Shown here: one piece after another, positions 1-6,340 of the stretch | Numbering within the stretch: position 1 is the stretch's first letter | How the letters are laid out: every line of letters starts with the position of its first letter | NCBI GenBank assembly: GCA_023144145.1 | Contig: JAGLGG010000079.1 | Span: 1-7,934 of the forward strand | Reading direction: 5' to 3' | Length of the DNA: 7,934 bases | Source: Anaerolineales bacterium | GTDB lineage: Bacteria > Chloroflexota > Anaerolineae > Anaerolineales > E44-bin32 | Program-made: the position numbers and the translations under genes | Notes under the pieces: generated by a model | Seen by the model: the letters and a program-made list of their open reading frames with translations, nothing else | The model's database searches: none | What the model was told of the DNA's origin: nothing

Positions 1-2201
1 TTACGATGCTGGAGGTGCGCAGCCCGCGCGAGGAGGCACGTGAGGCGGTCCGTTGGGTGAAATCGCGAATCCTTCGTGATGGTCTGAGTGCACTCGCTTG
101 TGCGATTGTGACCCCCGACCCGGAAAGGTACCGTCCATTTTTGCGCGAGGCAGGGCATGAATTCGGAGTACCACTTCGGTTTACGCATGGTGAACCCCTT
201 TCATCAGCGCCTGCTATTGCCGCCTTATTGGATTTGCTCGGACTGTCCCTTAGGGGATTTCCTAGCAGGTTGACCATAGAAGCGGTTCGCTCGCCCTATT
301 TCGACCTGGCAGCCCTAGGTTTGAAACCTGAGGACGCAAGTCTGTTGGAAAACGCTAGCCGCCTTGGGTTAGTGATCGAGGGAATCGATCAGTGGGAAGA
401 AGCACTCACAAAACTCTCGGGAGCTCAATCGAGTTATGAAGATCAAGAAGAGGCAGATGTTCACGGTACCGACTTGCCAACTGGGGAAAAGGCAGAAGAT
501 CTTTTAGATGGACTTCGGAACTTCACGGCTCGCGTATCCCCTCCTGCCACGCTTACTCTAGCAAAATGGGTGAACTGGTTGGAAGATTTACTCGATGACC
601 TTCAGTTCCTGAAAGCAGAGCAGGCTGATCGTGATGAAGCATCGTTAATTGGACTAAGGGAGGTTCTCCGCGCACTGGTATTGGGAGAGGTGATCGTGGG
701 TGGAGCACCGATCAACGCGGTGGCTTTCAACGTCACTCTAAGGAGTTTCTTGGAGGGGACGTTCTATCACGTAGTGCAAAGTTGGAAGGATCCCGCTGTC
801 CTGGTCCTGCGGGTCTTCGAAGCTCGGGGGTTGCGATATAAGGCAATGGCATTGTTGGGATTGGCGGAAGGCCTTTTCCCAGAAGTCGAGCGTGAGGACC
901 CCTTCCTGAGTGAGAATGTTAGAAACGAACTAGGGCTTGAAGGAAGGTTGGGAAGGGAACAAGGGGGCATCTTTTACCAAGTTGTCACACGTGCGGACGA
1001 GCGGTTGTTCATAACCCGACCCTATCTTGCGGAAGATGGTGAGTACTGGGAAGCGTCGCCCTATTGGACAGAGGTACAAGATCTCATAAAAGGCAGCCCA
1101 CAAACTTTGCGACATGAGTCACCTAGAGCCCTCAATGAGGCAGCCTCTTCCGAAGAGTTGTTGTTCTGGGGAGTGAAACGCAAGGGTTTGCCAACACGGT
1201 TCGTAGAGGAACTCAAACCCAGGTGGGAGTATTTACGGCATGCCAGGGATGTCCTTCAGGCGCGGATTGATCGGTCGCCAGAAGGACCTTATGAAGGTGC
1301 AGCAGCAGGGCTATCAAGCATTTTGAGCGACCATTATGGTCCGGATCACCTGTGGAGTTCCAGTCGTTTGGAATCCTATGGCAGTTGCCCTTACCGGTTT
1401 TATGTTGAAACAGCAGTTGAGCTAGAGGTAAAGGAATCCCCAGAATTGGGAATAGACGCTCGGCAATTGGGGTCAATGCTCCATGAAGCACTTGAAATGG
1501 CCTATAAGCACGCCTCCGATCCTGGCGATGTTGAGCAGGTGAGAGTTATGTTGGATCAGGTTATCGAGCAGGTATTTTCGCAGGCTCCGGCAACCTATGG
1601 CTTTCGACCCACTCATCTTTGGGGTGTAGAGCAGGTACAGTTTGCCCAAGTGCTGCGGGAATCTTTTACTAACCTGGAAGAGCTTGAGTCAGGATGGACC
1701 CCAATTGCATTTGAGCAACCATTTGGACTAGAGGGCACACCAACCTTAGAAATGCATATTGGTGACGAAAGGATCCGCGTTCGAGGGCTTATCGATCGAG
1801 TGGATCGAAACGAAGCCGGGGAATTGCGAGTGATTGATTATAAGACTGGGTCTTCACATCTCAGTTCACGGGATTTGGTTGAAGGTCGACGATTGCAGCT
1901 CCCGATTTACGCCTTGGCTGCCGATGAAGCTCTTGGGCTGGGAAACCCAACAGAAGGATTCTATTGGGCAATTCTAAAAAGGGAGGCTGGGCAATTACGT
2001 CTCAGTAAGTTTCAGCCGAAACGCGATGACCCAACGATTATCGGACCATCTGCAGCAATCACGATCATGAAGGGCTATGTCAAGGAATATGTCGCTGCGA
2101 TCCGTCAGGGAGAATTCCCTCCTATCCCGCCGCGTGATGGTTGTCCGGATTTCTGCGCCGCGGCAGCGTGGTGTTGGCGTTATAGCCCGAGTGGGTGGTA
2201 G
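1..2201 (+). CDS. addB: AddB subunit of the AddAB helicase-nuclease, 5' partial
   Basis: Subunit of the AddAB (RexAB) enzyme that unwinds and resects double-strand ends for RecA-dependent repair. The frame is already open at base 3, so the 5' end lies outside the window. The ATG at base 6 is probably internal, since AddB proteins usually exceed 1000 residues and about 730 are visible. Numbering from that ATG, the first 450 residues are the helicase-like core, including GLAEGLFP (285-292), typical of the AddB/RecC fold. The C-terminal part is a PD-(D/E)XK nuclease: SMLHEALE with H493, LIDRVD with D597, VIDYKTG with D611 and K613, and QLPIY (631-635). C461 in YGSCPYRFY and C713, C717 and C723 near the C-terminus are placed for the 4Fe-4S cluster that staples this domain in AddB. 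The expected partner, AddA, follows downstream. Annotation as a generic PD-(D/E)XK nuclease family protein is the main alternative. Confidence 0.9.
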   Translation, partial: TMLEVRSPREEAREAVRWVKSRILRDGLSALACAIVTPDPERYRPFLREAGHEFGVPLRFTHGEPLSSAPAIAALLDLLGLSLRGFPSRLTIEAVRSPYFDLAALGLKPEDASLLENASRLGLVIEGIDQWEEALTKLSGAQSSYEDQEEADVHGTDLPTGEKAEDLLDGLRNFTARVSPPATLTLAKWVNWLEDLLDDLQFLKAEQADRDEASLIGLREVLRALVLGEVIVGGAPINAVAFNVTLRSFLEGTFYHVVQSWKDPAVLVLRVFEARGLRYKAMALLGLAEGLFPEVEREDPFLSENVRNELGLEGRLGREQGGIFYQVVTRADERLFITRPYLAEDGEYWEASPYWTEVQDLIKGSPQTLRHESPRALNEAASSEELLFWGVKRKGLPTRFVEELKPRWEYLRHARDVLQARIDRSPEGPYEGAAAGLSSILSDHYGPDHLWSSSRLESYGSCPYRFYVETAVELEVKESPELGIDARQLGSMLHEALEMAYKHASDPGDVEQVRVMLDQVIEQVFSQAPATYGFRPTHLWGVEQVQFAQVLRESFTNLEELESGWTPIAFEQPFGLEGTPTLEMHIGDERIRVRGLIDRVDRNEAGELRVIDYKTGSSHLSSRDLVEGRRLQLPIYALAADEALGLGNPTEGFYWAILKREAGQLRLSKFQPKRDDPTIIGPSAAITIMKGYVKEYVAAIRQGEFPPIPPRDGCPDFCAAAAWCWRYSPSGW

Positions 2202-2220
2202 GTCAAGTTTATTTGTTTCG

Positions 2221-2308
2221 TATCGTAGGTCGGGTTTCCATACCCGATCGGCGATATTTGAAAGAAACGGGCAGGTAGGGTGAACTGCGTTCGCCATGAA
2301 TCCTGCCC
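2221..2308. repeat. Composite hairpin repeat, GTAGG(T/G) type
   Basis: Two adjacent hairpins lie just after addB. In the first, TATCG (2221-2225) pairs with CGATA (2252-2256), and inside it GGTCGGGT (2228-2235) pairs with ACCCGATC (2242-2249, one G-U) around the loop TTCCAT. In the second, GGGCAGG (2269-2275) pairs exactly with CCTGCCC (2302-2308). It encloses an inner stem in which GGTGAAC (2279-2285) pairs with GTTCGCC (2289-2295, one G-U) around a TGC triloop. This build, together with the GTAGGTCGGGTTTCC and CCTGCCCTAC words, resembles short interspersed palindromic repeats that I recall from Anaerolineae intergenic regions. Only one copy is visible, so its repeated nature is inferred. 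It could weaken read-through from addB or stabilise its mRNA 3' end, but no U-tract marks a clear terminator. Confidence 0.55.
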
Positions 2309-2322
2309 TACAGAATAAGGTT

Positions 2323-2450
2323 GTCATCCTGAGCGAGTCTGACGGGGTTATGCAGCCCCGCCAGATTGAGCGAAGGATCTCGTTTTAGGGAAGCACATAT
2401 TCTTGAATTCGGAAAACGAGATTCTTCGTGCCAGTGGCACTCAGAATGAC
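2323..2450. repeat. Long inverted pair of a GTCATYCTGAG...CGAAGRATCTCG repeat
   Basis: Two copies of one repeat unit face each other. The left copy (2323-2386) begins GTCATCCTGAG and ends CGAAGGATCTCGTTTT. The right copy (2413-2450) is its inverse, beginning AAAACGAGATTCTTCG and ending CTCAGAATGAC. The inner arms pair over 16 positions with one G-U, and the outer arms over 10 of 11, around a 26-base loop (2387-2412). Each copy also has its own internal hairpin. On the left TCTG-A-CGGGG (2338-2347) pairs with CCCCG-C-CAGA (2356-2365); on the right GTGCC (2428-2432) pairs with GGCAC (2436-2440) around AGT. The variable hairpins between conserved ends resemble a dispersed, MITE- or REP-like repeat that I recall from several environmental phyla. 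It should fold strongly in RNA and may attenuate transcription from addB into addA. Confidence 0.7.
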
Positions 2451-2471
2451 GAATTAACAGAGGCTAAGAGT

Positions 2472-2475
2472 AGGA
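2472..2475 (+). promoter_or_regulatory. Ribosome binding site supporting the TTG start of addA
   Basis: AGGA lies six bases before the TTG at 2482. The addA frame is closed upstream by TAA at 2455-2457, and no in-frame ATG or GTG lies between that stop and 2482. The nearby ATG at 2475 is out of frame. A start at 2482 places the Q-motif and Walker A at the normal distance from the N-terminus, which supports TTG as the real start. Confidence 0.6.
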
Positions 2476-2481
2476 TGTGCC

Positions 2482-5400
2482 TTGGATACTGAAAAAGCCA
2501 ATTCGACCTTTGATCTCACCGACGAGCAAAAACTCGCTGTCGGTACGCGTGGCCGCGACATCCTGATCACTGCGGGTCCGGGCAGTGGGAAGACGCTCAC
2601 TTTGGTTGAGCGTTATGTGAAACTATTAGGTCAGGGGTTGTCACCTCGAAACGTTGCTGCCATCACCTTCACCGAAAAGGCCGCGCGTGAGATGCGAAAC
2701 CGCGTTCGTAGGCGGGTGTCTGATCATGCAAAAGAGGGGGGAAAGAAAGAAGAAAAACTGCATTGGCAGGGGGTGGAAGCCAAATTAGACGCAGCAAGAA
2801 TTGGCACCATTCACAGCCTGTGCGCCGAGATCCTTCGAACCCACCCCGCCGAGGCAAACCTTGATCCTGACTTTGAAGTGATCGAGGAGGGACTTTCCGC
2901 TGCATTGAAGACCCAAGCGATCGATGATGCGCTGATATGGGCTACAGGTCACCCAGAGAATGCCTTGGTATTTCAAAGCTTTAGCCCGAATTACCTCAAG
3001 CGAGTCCTGCGATTTCTACTTGACCGACGCCTGGATGCGAGTGCCTTACTCTCTAGAGCAGATTTTACAACGTTGGGTGAGAGTGCGATCCTGAACGAGT
3101 TGATCGAGCTTCATGGGAAAGTTGAGCTTGTAGATGCTTTGGCAGAGTTGAAGCGTATGAAGGTGGAGGGAAGGTTATTGCAGGATGCAGGTGACAAGTT
3201 GGCATCACAAATCGATACTCTCCTGGACGAATGGGTGAAATTCAATGAAGGCGTTCATGCCGAGGATATTTTAGAGGCGTCGAGCGCGTTGTATTCCCTC
3301 CGCAGGAAGGGACTTCAGTTGAGGGTCGGAAAAAAAACGAGCGTAGCCAAAGGACTCATTCGGGGAATGCAGCTTTTTTATGATGAACATATCAACCCCT
3401 GGATAGGCGGAGCGCAGAAAGGTGACTTGCCTCCGGATGAGTATGTTGAGGAAAACTTCACAAAGAATTTGCCCAGGCTCAAGGGTATCTTCACGCAGGC
3501 AAGGAAGCTTTATAACTCAGCCTTGGAGTCACGATATGCAATGGATTTCGATGACCTCGAGAGTGGGGCGCTGGAACTATTGAAAAGGGCTGAAATTCAA
3601 AAGCACTGGAGGTCGTCCCTTAACGCGATCCTGGTCGATGAATTCCAGGATACGAACGAACGTCAGCAGGAGATCGTTAATCAATTACGAGGTGAGCCAG
3701 GCAGGCTGTTCGTCGTGGGTGATGCACGTCAGAGCATCTATCGCTTCCGCGGAGCAAAAGTGACTGTCTTTCGAGAGATGCAGAAGCAAATCGAAGCGGA
3801 GGGCGGCGAGAGCATTGAGCTAGATATTACCTTCCGGGCTCACCCTCGATTGTTAAACGCTCTCGAGGATCTCTGCTCGCAGTTCCTCGGTACAGAGGAT
3901 GGCCCGTTATATCGTGTCCCCTTTACACCTCTACGCCCAGATCGAGAGAGAGCCAGGGTTGGGATGATGCCACCCTTTGTTGAGGTTATTTGTGGGCTGG
4001 GAGGCTCAGCCAAAGATGCCCGTCCCGTCGCTGCACAAGCATTAGCGCGCAGGTTGATCGAGTTACAGGCTGAAGGTCAAATTACCGAATGGGATGATGT
4101 TGCCCTTCTTTTCCGGGCATCATCAGGGTTTCAATACTATGAGGACGCCTTTGAAACATTGGGAATTCCATTCGTAACCGTCGCAGGAGGTGGGTTTTTC
4201 GACCGACCGGAGATCCGGGATGTACTCAACATGCTACGGGCGCTAGCGGATCCACTGGATGATTTGGCGATGGCTGGGCTGCTCCGGTCGCCAGCTTTTG
4301 GATTGCGTGATGAAACTCTTTATCTCCTTCGTTGGAGAGGCGAATCCCGAATGCATTTGTGGCCCTCTCTTAACGAGGATTTATCTAACCTGGACCAGGA
4401 CGATCAAAGACGAGTTATGCGTGCGAGAATGATACTTGAATCACTAGTACCTCTCGCAGATCGCCTGCCGATTGCAGAACTGCTCAATGAGTTGATCATA
4501 AGAACTGATTATCGGGCAATCCTTGCCTCTGCTGGCAGTCGAATGTGGCGAAATCTGGACAAGCTCCTACAGGACGCACATAAGAGCGGTCTTGTGCGGG
4601 TGCGTTCATTCCTGGATTATGTGCAAACGCTCCGAGATGTGGGAGCTAGGGAAGGTGAAGCCCCTGTTGAGGAGCATGGATCGGTGAGATTAATGACTGT
4701 CCATAAAGCCAAGGGGTTGGAGTTCAATATTGTGGTTTTGGCTGACGCAGCACGTATGCCTCGAAAGGGCGGTCAAATTGCTTATCTGCTTCCGGAGACG
4801 GGTATTGCCGCGCGAGCGGATCGATTGGAAGCCAATTCAATGGTGACCCGCTTGGCCCACTATATAAACGCCCAAGAGTCGGAAGCCGAGGAAGATCGGC
4901 TGCTCTATGTTGCGTTAACCCGCACCCGGGAAAAACTGTTGGTGAGCGGTCACGTTACAGAGAGACAAAGTGGTCCTAGAACAGATGGATGGCTAAAGAA
5001 AATATTCGAGGTGGTGGGTATAAGCGCTGCAGACATGATTGAGAAGCCCGAGGAATGGAAATCAGTATCTCTACCAAGCGGTGAAAATGTGGGCATAAAG
5101 TTTAATTCTCAGGAGGATTCCGAAAATCCAGTGACTGAACTGGAAATTCAATGGCCGGAATCGGAAGAGATTTCATTACACCGCCCTCTAACATCAGAGC
5201 TAGTCCGCGAAATTGATCCTGATGAGCAAGCTGATCCAATGCGGGAGTGGCGAGCAACTGGGGCGCAGGTTCACGCTCCTGCAGCAGCAATTGGGAATAT
5301 GGTGCATGCAGCCATACATCGAGGGTTGATTCCAGTCGGGCCAGAAGCGAGTGAATTCTTGGAGACGTTGGCATTAAGGGAGGGTCTTGTAGAAAGAGGG

Positions 5401-5769
5401 CAACGCAGTCGCGCCGTGAACGAATCGATCAAACTTTTGGAGAGACTAGCGCGTGATTCGCGTTGGGACGAGATTGACAAGGCGACAGAGCGCTATCATG
5501 AGCTGCCCTTTTCCAGGCCATTACCTTCTACTGACTCACCCATTGGAACGATCGACTTGCTTTATAAGACCGACCGCGGGTGGCACCTGATCGATTTCAA
5601 AACGGACGAACTCCGTGATGACGAAGATTTAGAGCAGGCCACTGAGGAACATCGCGGCCAATTGACGCGCTATCAGAGGGCTCTCAATGACCTGCTCAAG
5701 ATTGAGGCAGTAGCCTACATCTGCTTTCTTGACTACCAAGGGATGGTCGAGTGGATTGGCATAGAATAA
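2482..5769 (+). CDS. addA: AddA subunit: UvrD-type helicase with C-terminal nuclease
   Basis: ATP-driven 3'-5' SF1A helicase and nuclease subunit of AddAB, a cytoplasmic enzyme that resects DNA ends for recombination. All helicase motifs are present: Q-motif LTDEQ (12-16), Walker A AGPGSGKT (31-38, K37), Ia ITFTEKAAREM, TIHSLCAEIL, Walker B LVDEFQDTN (384-392), III GDARQSIYRFRG (413-424), IV TFRAHPRL, V MTVHKAKGLEF (738-748) and VI YVALTRTRE (809-817, R814 and R816). The C-terminal RecB-type nuclease shows GNMVHAAIH with H942, GTIDLLYK with D1025, LIDFKTDE with D1038 and K1040, and QLTRY (1060-1064). At 1095 residues it is slightly shorter than many AddA proteins. It starts at TTG, the only start codon in frame after the upstream stop. 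It follows addB by 280 bases of palindromic repeat, and I see no convincing promoter in that gap. Confidence 0.95.
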   Translation: MDTEKANSTFDLTDEQKLAVGTRGRDILITAGPGSGKTLTLVERYVKLLGQGLSPRNVAAITFTEKAAREMRNRVRRRVSDHAKEGGKKEEKLHWQGVEAKLDAARIGTIHSLCAEILRTHPAEANLDPDFEVIEEGLSAALKTQAIDDALIWATGHPENALVFQSFSPNYLKRVLRFLLDRRLDASALLSRADFTTLGESAILNELIELHGKVELVDALAELKRMKVEGRLLQDAGDKLASQIDTLLDEWVKFNEGVHAEDILEASSALYSLRRKGLQLRVGKKTSVAKGLIRGMQLFYDEHINPWIGGAQKGDLPPDEYVEENFTKNLPRLKGIFTQARKLYNSALESRYAMDFDDLESGALELLKRAEIQKHWRSSLNAILVDEFQDTNERQQEIVNQLRGEPGRLFVVGDARQSIYRFRGAKVTVFREMQKQIEAEGGESIELDITFRAHPRLLNALEDLCSQFLGTEDGPLYRVPFTPLRPDRERARVGMMPPFVEVICGLGGSAKDARPVAAQALARRLIELQAEGQITEWDDVALLFRASSGFQYYEDAFETLGIPFVTVAGGGFFDRPEIRDVLNMLRALADPLDDLAMAGLLRSPAFGLRDETLYLLRWRGESRMHLWPSLNEDLSNLDQDDQRRVMRARMILESLVPLADRLPIAELLNELIIRTDYRAILASAGSRMWRNLDKLLQDAHKSGLVRVRSFLDYVQTLRDVGAREGEAPVEEHGSVRLMTVHKAKGLEFNIVVLADAARMPRKGGQIAYLLPETGIAARADRLEANSMVTRLAHYINAQESEAEEDRLLYVALTRTREKLLVSGHVTERQSGPRTDGWLKKIFEVVGISAADMIEKPEEWKSVSLPSGENVGIKFNSQEDSENPVTELEIQWPESEEISLHRPLTSELVREIDPDEQADPMREWRATGAQVHAPAAAIGNMVHAAIHRGLIPVGPEASEFLETLALREGLVERGQRSRAVNESIKLLERLARDSRWDEIDKATERYHELPFSRPLPSTDSPIGTIDLLYKTDRGWHLIDFKTDELRDDEDLEQATEEHRGQLTRYQRALNDLLKIEAVAYICFLDYQGMVEWIGIE

Positions 5770-5823
5770 TAGCCTTCCACGATTGAAGCATTTCCTCGGC
5801 ACAGAAAATTCCCAAAAGAACAG

Positions 5824-5880
5824 GTTTCCACTTTGTAATCCGATGTTTCCGCTTTGTTATCGGATTGTCATGTGTACGCA
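5824..5880. repeat. Tandem 21-bp repeat, possible relic transposon end
   Basis: Two direct units lie end to end: GTTTCCACTTTGTAATCCGA plus T (5824-5844) and GTTTCCGCTTTGTTATCGGA plus T (5845-5865), differing at three of 21 positions. Because of those changes AATCCGAT (5837-5844) is also an exact inverted repeat of ATCGGATT (5859-5866). The sequence then runs through TGTCATGTGTACGCA, ending in CA at 5880. Short repeats of about 20 bp in multiple copies next to a TG/CA terminus are characteristic of IS21-family ends, so this may be a solo end left by a deleted element. No transposase or istB-like sequence is visible. A regulatory-protein binding site is the alternative. Confidence 0.4.
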
Positions 5881-5994
5881 ATCGCTATCAATTAATCTGA
5901 TGCTGAATAACTCTGTCGCTACGTTGAAAAGAAATTCGGTGTTGGTTTTGTATAAGTGGGGGTTGGGATCGGGGAGATTCTTATTCCAGCGTCG

Positions 5995-6139
5995 TGAACC
6001 CTAACCTCCAGGAGGGAGGTTGGTATGGCCAAGAGACGGTGTCCACGCGATTATGGCCTATCGGGGGGATGAGCTGCTGGATCACAAGTTACTAGACGGC
6101 CGGGCAACGAGCCCGGTCGTTTAATGAAACTAACCTCCA
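5995..6139 (+). other. GC-rich structured block, candidate leader or small RNA
   Basis: The block is clearly richer in G+C than its flanks and is bounded by the direct repeat CTAACCTCCA (6001-6010 and 6130-6139). The match extends left to TGAA with a one-base indel (5995-6010 and 6125-6139). GGAGGTTGG (6015-6023) can pair with the first copy, giving a 9-bp hairpin around AGGAG with one G-U pair. Alternatively it can pair with the second copy and close a domain of about 124 bases. The two folds exclude each other. A 10-bp GC-rich hairpin occupies 6096-6120. I do not recognise an Rfam family here. A decayed small element flanked by target duplications is an alternative reading. Confidence 0.35.
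6096..6124 (+). terminator. Strong GC hairpin, possible intrinsic terminator
   Basis: ACGGCCGGGC (6096-6105) pairs over all ten positions, one of them G-U, with GCCCGGTCGT (6111-6120) around the loop AACGA. Only a short T-run follows (6120-6122), so termination is plausible but weak. It could equally be a structural arm of the surrounding block. Confidence 0.35.
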
Positions 6140-6153
6140 TTTTAAGGATTTTC

Positions 6154-6182
6154 TTGAATAGCTAGAACAGTTGTGCTATTCT
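6154..6182 (+). promoter_or_regulatory. Candidate sigma-70-type promoter for sbcDC
   Basis: TTGAAT (6154-6159) and TATTCT (6177-6182) are separated by exactly 17 bases. Each matches four of six consensus positions. Transcription would begin near 6189, giving a leader of about 150 bases before sbcD. A second overlapping pair, TTGTGC (6171-6176) and TACGAT (6194-6199), also has 17-base spacing. The position upstream of sbcD and downstream of the structured block fits a separate promoter for sbcDC. Confidence 0.4.
6163..6178. promoter_or_regulatory. Palindromic operator candidate inside the sbcDC promoter
   Basis: TAGAACAGTTGTGCTA is a near-perfect dyad, with six of the seven arm pairs complementary around a central GT. 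It fills the spacer between the proposed -35 and -10 boxes and overlaps the -10. The core GAAC-AGTT-GTGC differs by one base from the GAAC-N4-GTTC form of Gram-positive LexA boxes. A DNA-repair gene downstream makes LexA-type control plausible, but the LexA motif of this organism is unknown. A second register, GAATAGC (6156-6162) with GCTATTC (6175-6181), overlaps it and is followed by TTTT. Confidence 0.35.
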
Positions 6183-6340
6183 TTTAACTATCTTACGATT
6201 AGCAAAATTGGCGCTATGCAACACTTCGCATCCGCCAAGAGTACAATAATGCACTCCCGTTACGAATTCTCGCCATGGTACAAATCTTGGACTTCTTTAT
6301 GGTGAACACCGAAATCAATCGATCCTTTAGTGAGTAGTCC

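Larger units (their letters stand above)
5770..6340. other. 571-base gap between addA and sbcD
   Basis: No convincing gene is present on either strand. In order it holds an unremarkable AT-rich stretch, a 21-bp tandem repeat (5824-5865), more featureless sequence to about 5995, and a GC-rich structured block bounded by direct repeats (5995-6139). The candidate sbcD promoter and operator follow (6154-6182), then a leader of about 150 bases before the sbcD start. No Shine-Dalgarno sequence is strong in front of sbcD; GTGAG (6330-6334) is the best match. Stop TAG at 6335-6337 is in frame just before the sbcD ATG. Confidence 0.7.

Noticed and set aside
1995..2327. Overlapping frames on both strands across the end of addB and into the repeats
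   Set aside because: They lie in shadow frames of addB and inside the palindromic repeats, and none has a supported start.
5924..5956. TTGAAA and TATAAG as a promoter for the structured block
   Set aside because: The spacer is 21 bases, too long for a normal sigma-70 promoter, and no better -35 box is in place.
5958..5974. Possible G-quadruplex in the G-rich stretch before the structured block
   Set aside because: Only three tracts of three or more Gs are present, one short of a standard intramolecular quadruplex.
5783..6004. 73-codon + strand frame starting at TTG after addA
   Set aside because: It has no ribosome binding site, runs through the tandem 21-bp repeat, and its predicted protein shows no domain-like pattern.
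6156..6185. GAATAGC/GCTATTC stem followed by TTTT as an intrinsic terminator
   Set aside because: The stem is only seven AT-rich pairs with a 12-base loop. The same bases read better as a promoter with an internal dyad.
6216..6305. 29-codon frame in the sbcD leader ending in a tryptophan-rich stretch (four W in the last ten residues), suggestive of an attenuation peptide
   Set aside because: No Shine-Dalgarno sequence precedes it, no attenuator hairpins follow, and sbcD has no link to tryptophan.
6275..6337. 20-codon frame in the same phase as sbcD, ending at TAG just before its ATG, as a possible N-terminal extension
   Set aside because: The TAG at 6335-6337 separates it from sbcD, and the metallophosphoesterase fold begins at the sbcD ATG itself with KILHTSD.
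5770..6340. tRNA, CRISPR array or known riboswitch in the long gap
   Set aside because: I found no T-arm or CCA-like signature, no regularly spaced repeats beyond the single tandem pair, and no core motif of a riboswitch class that I know.
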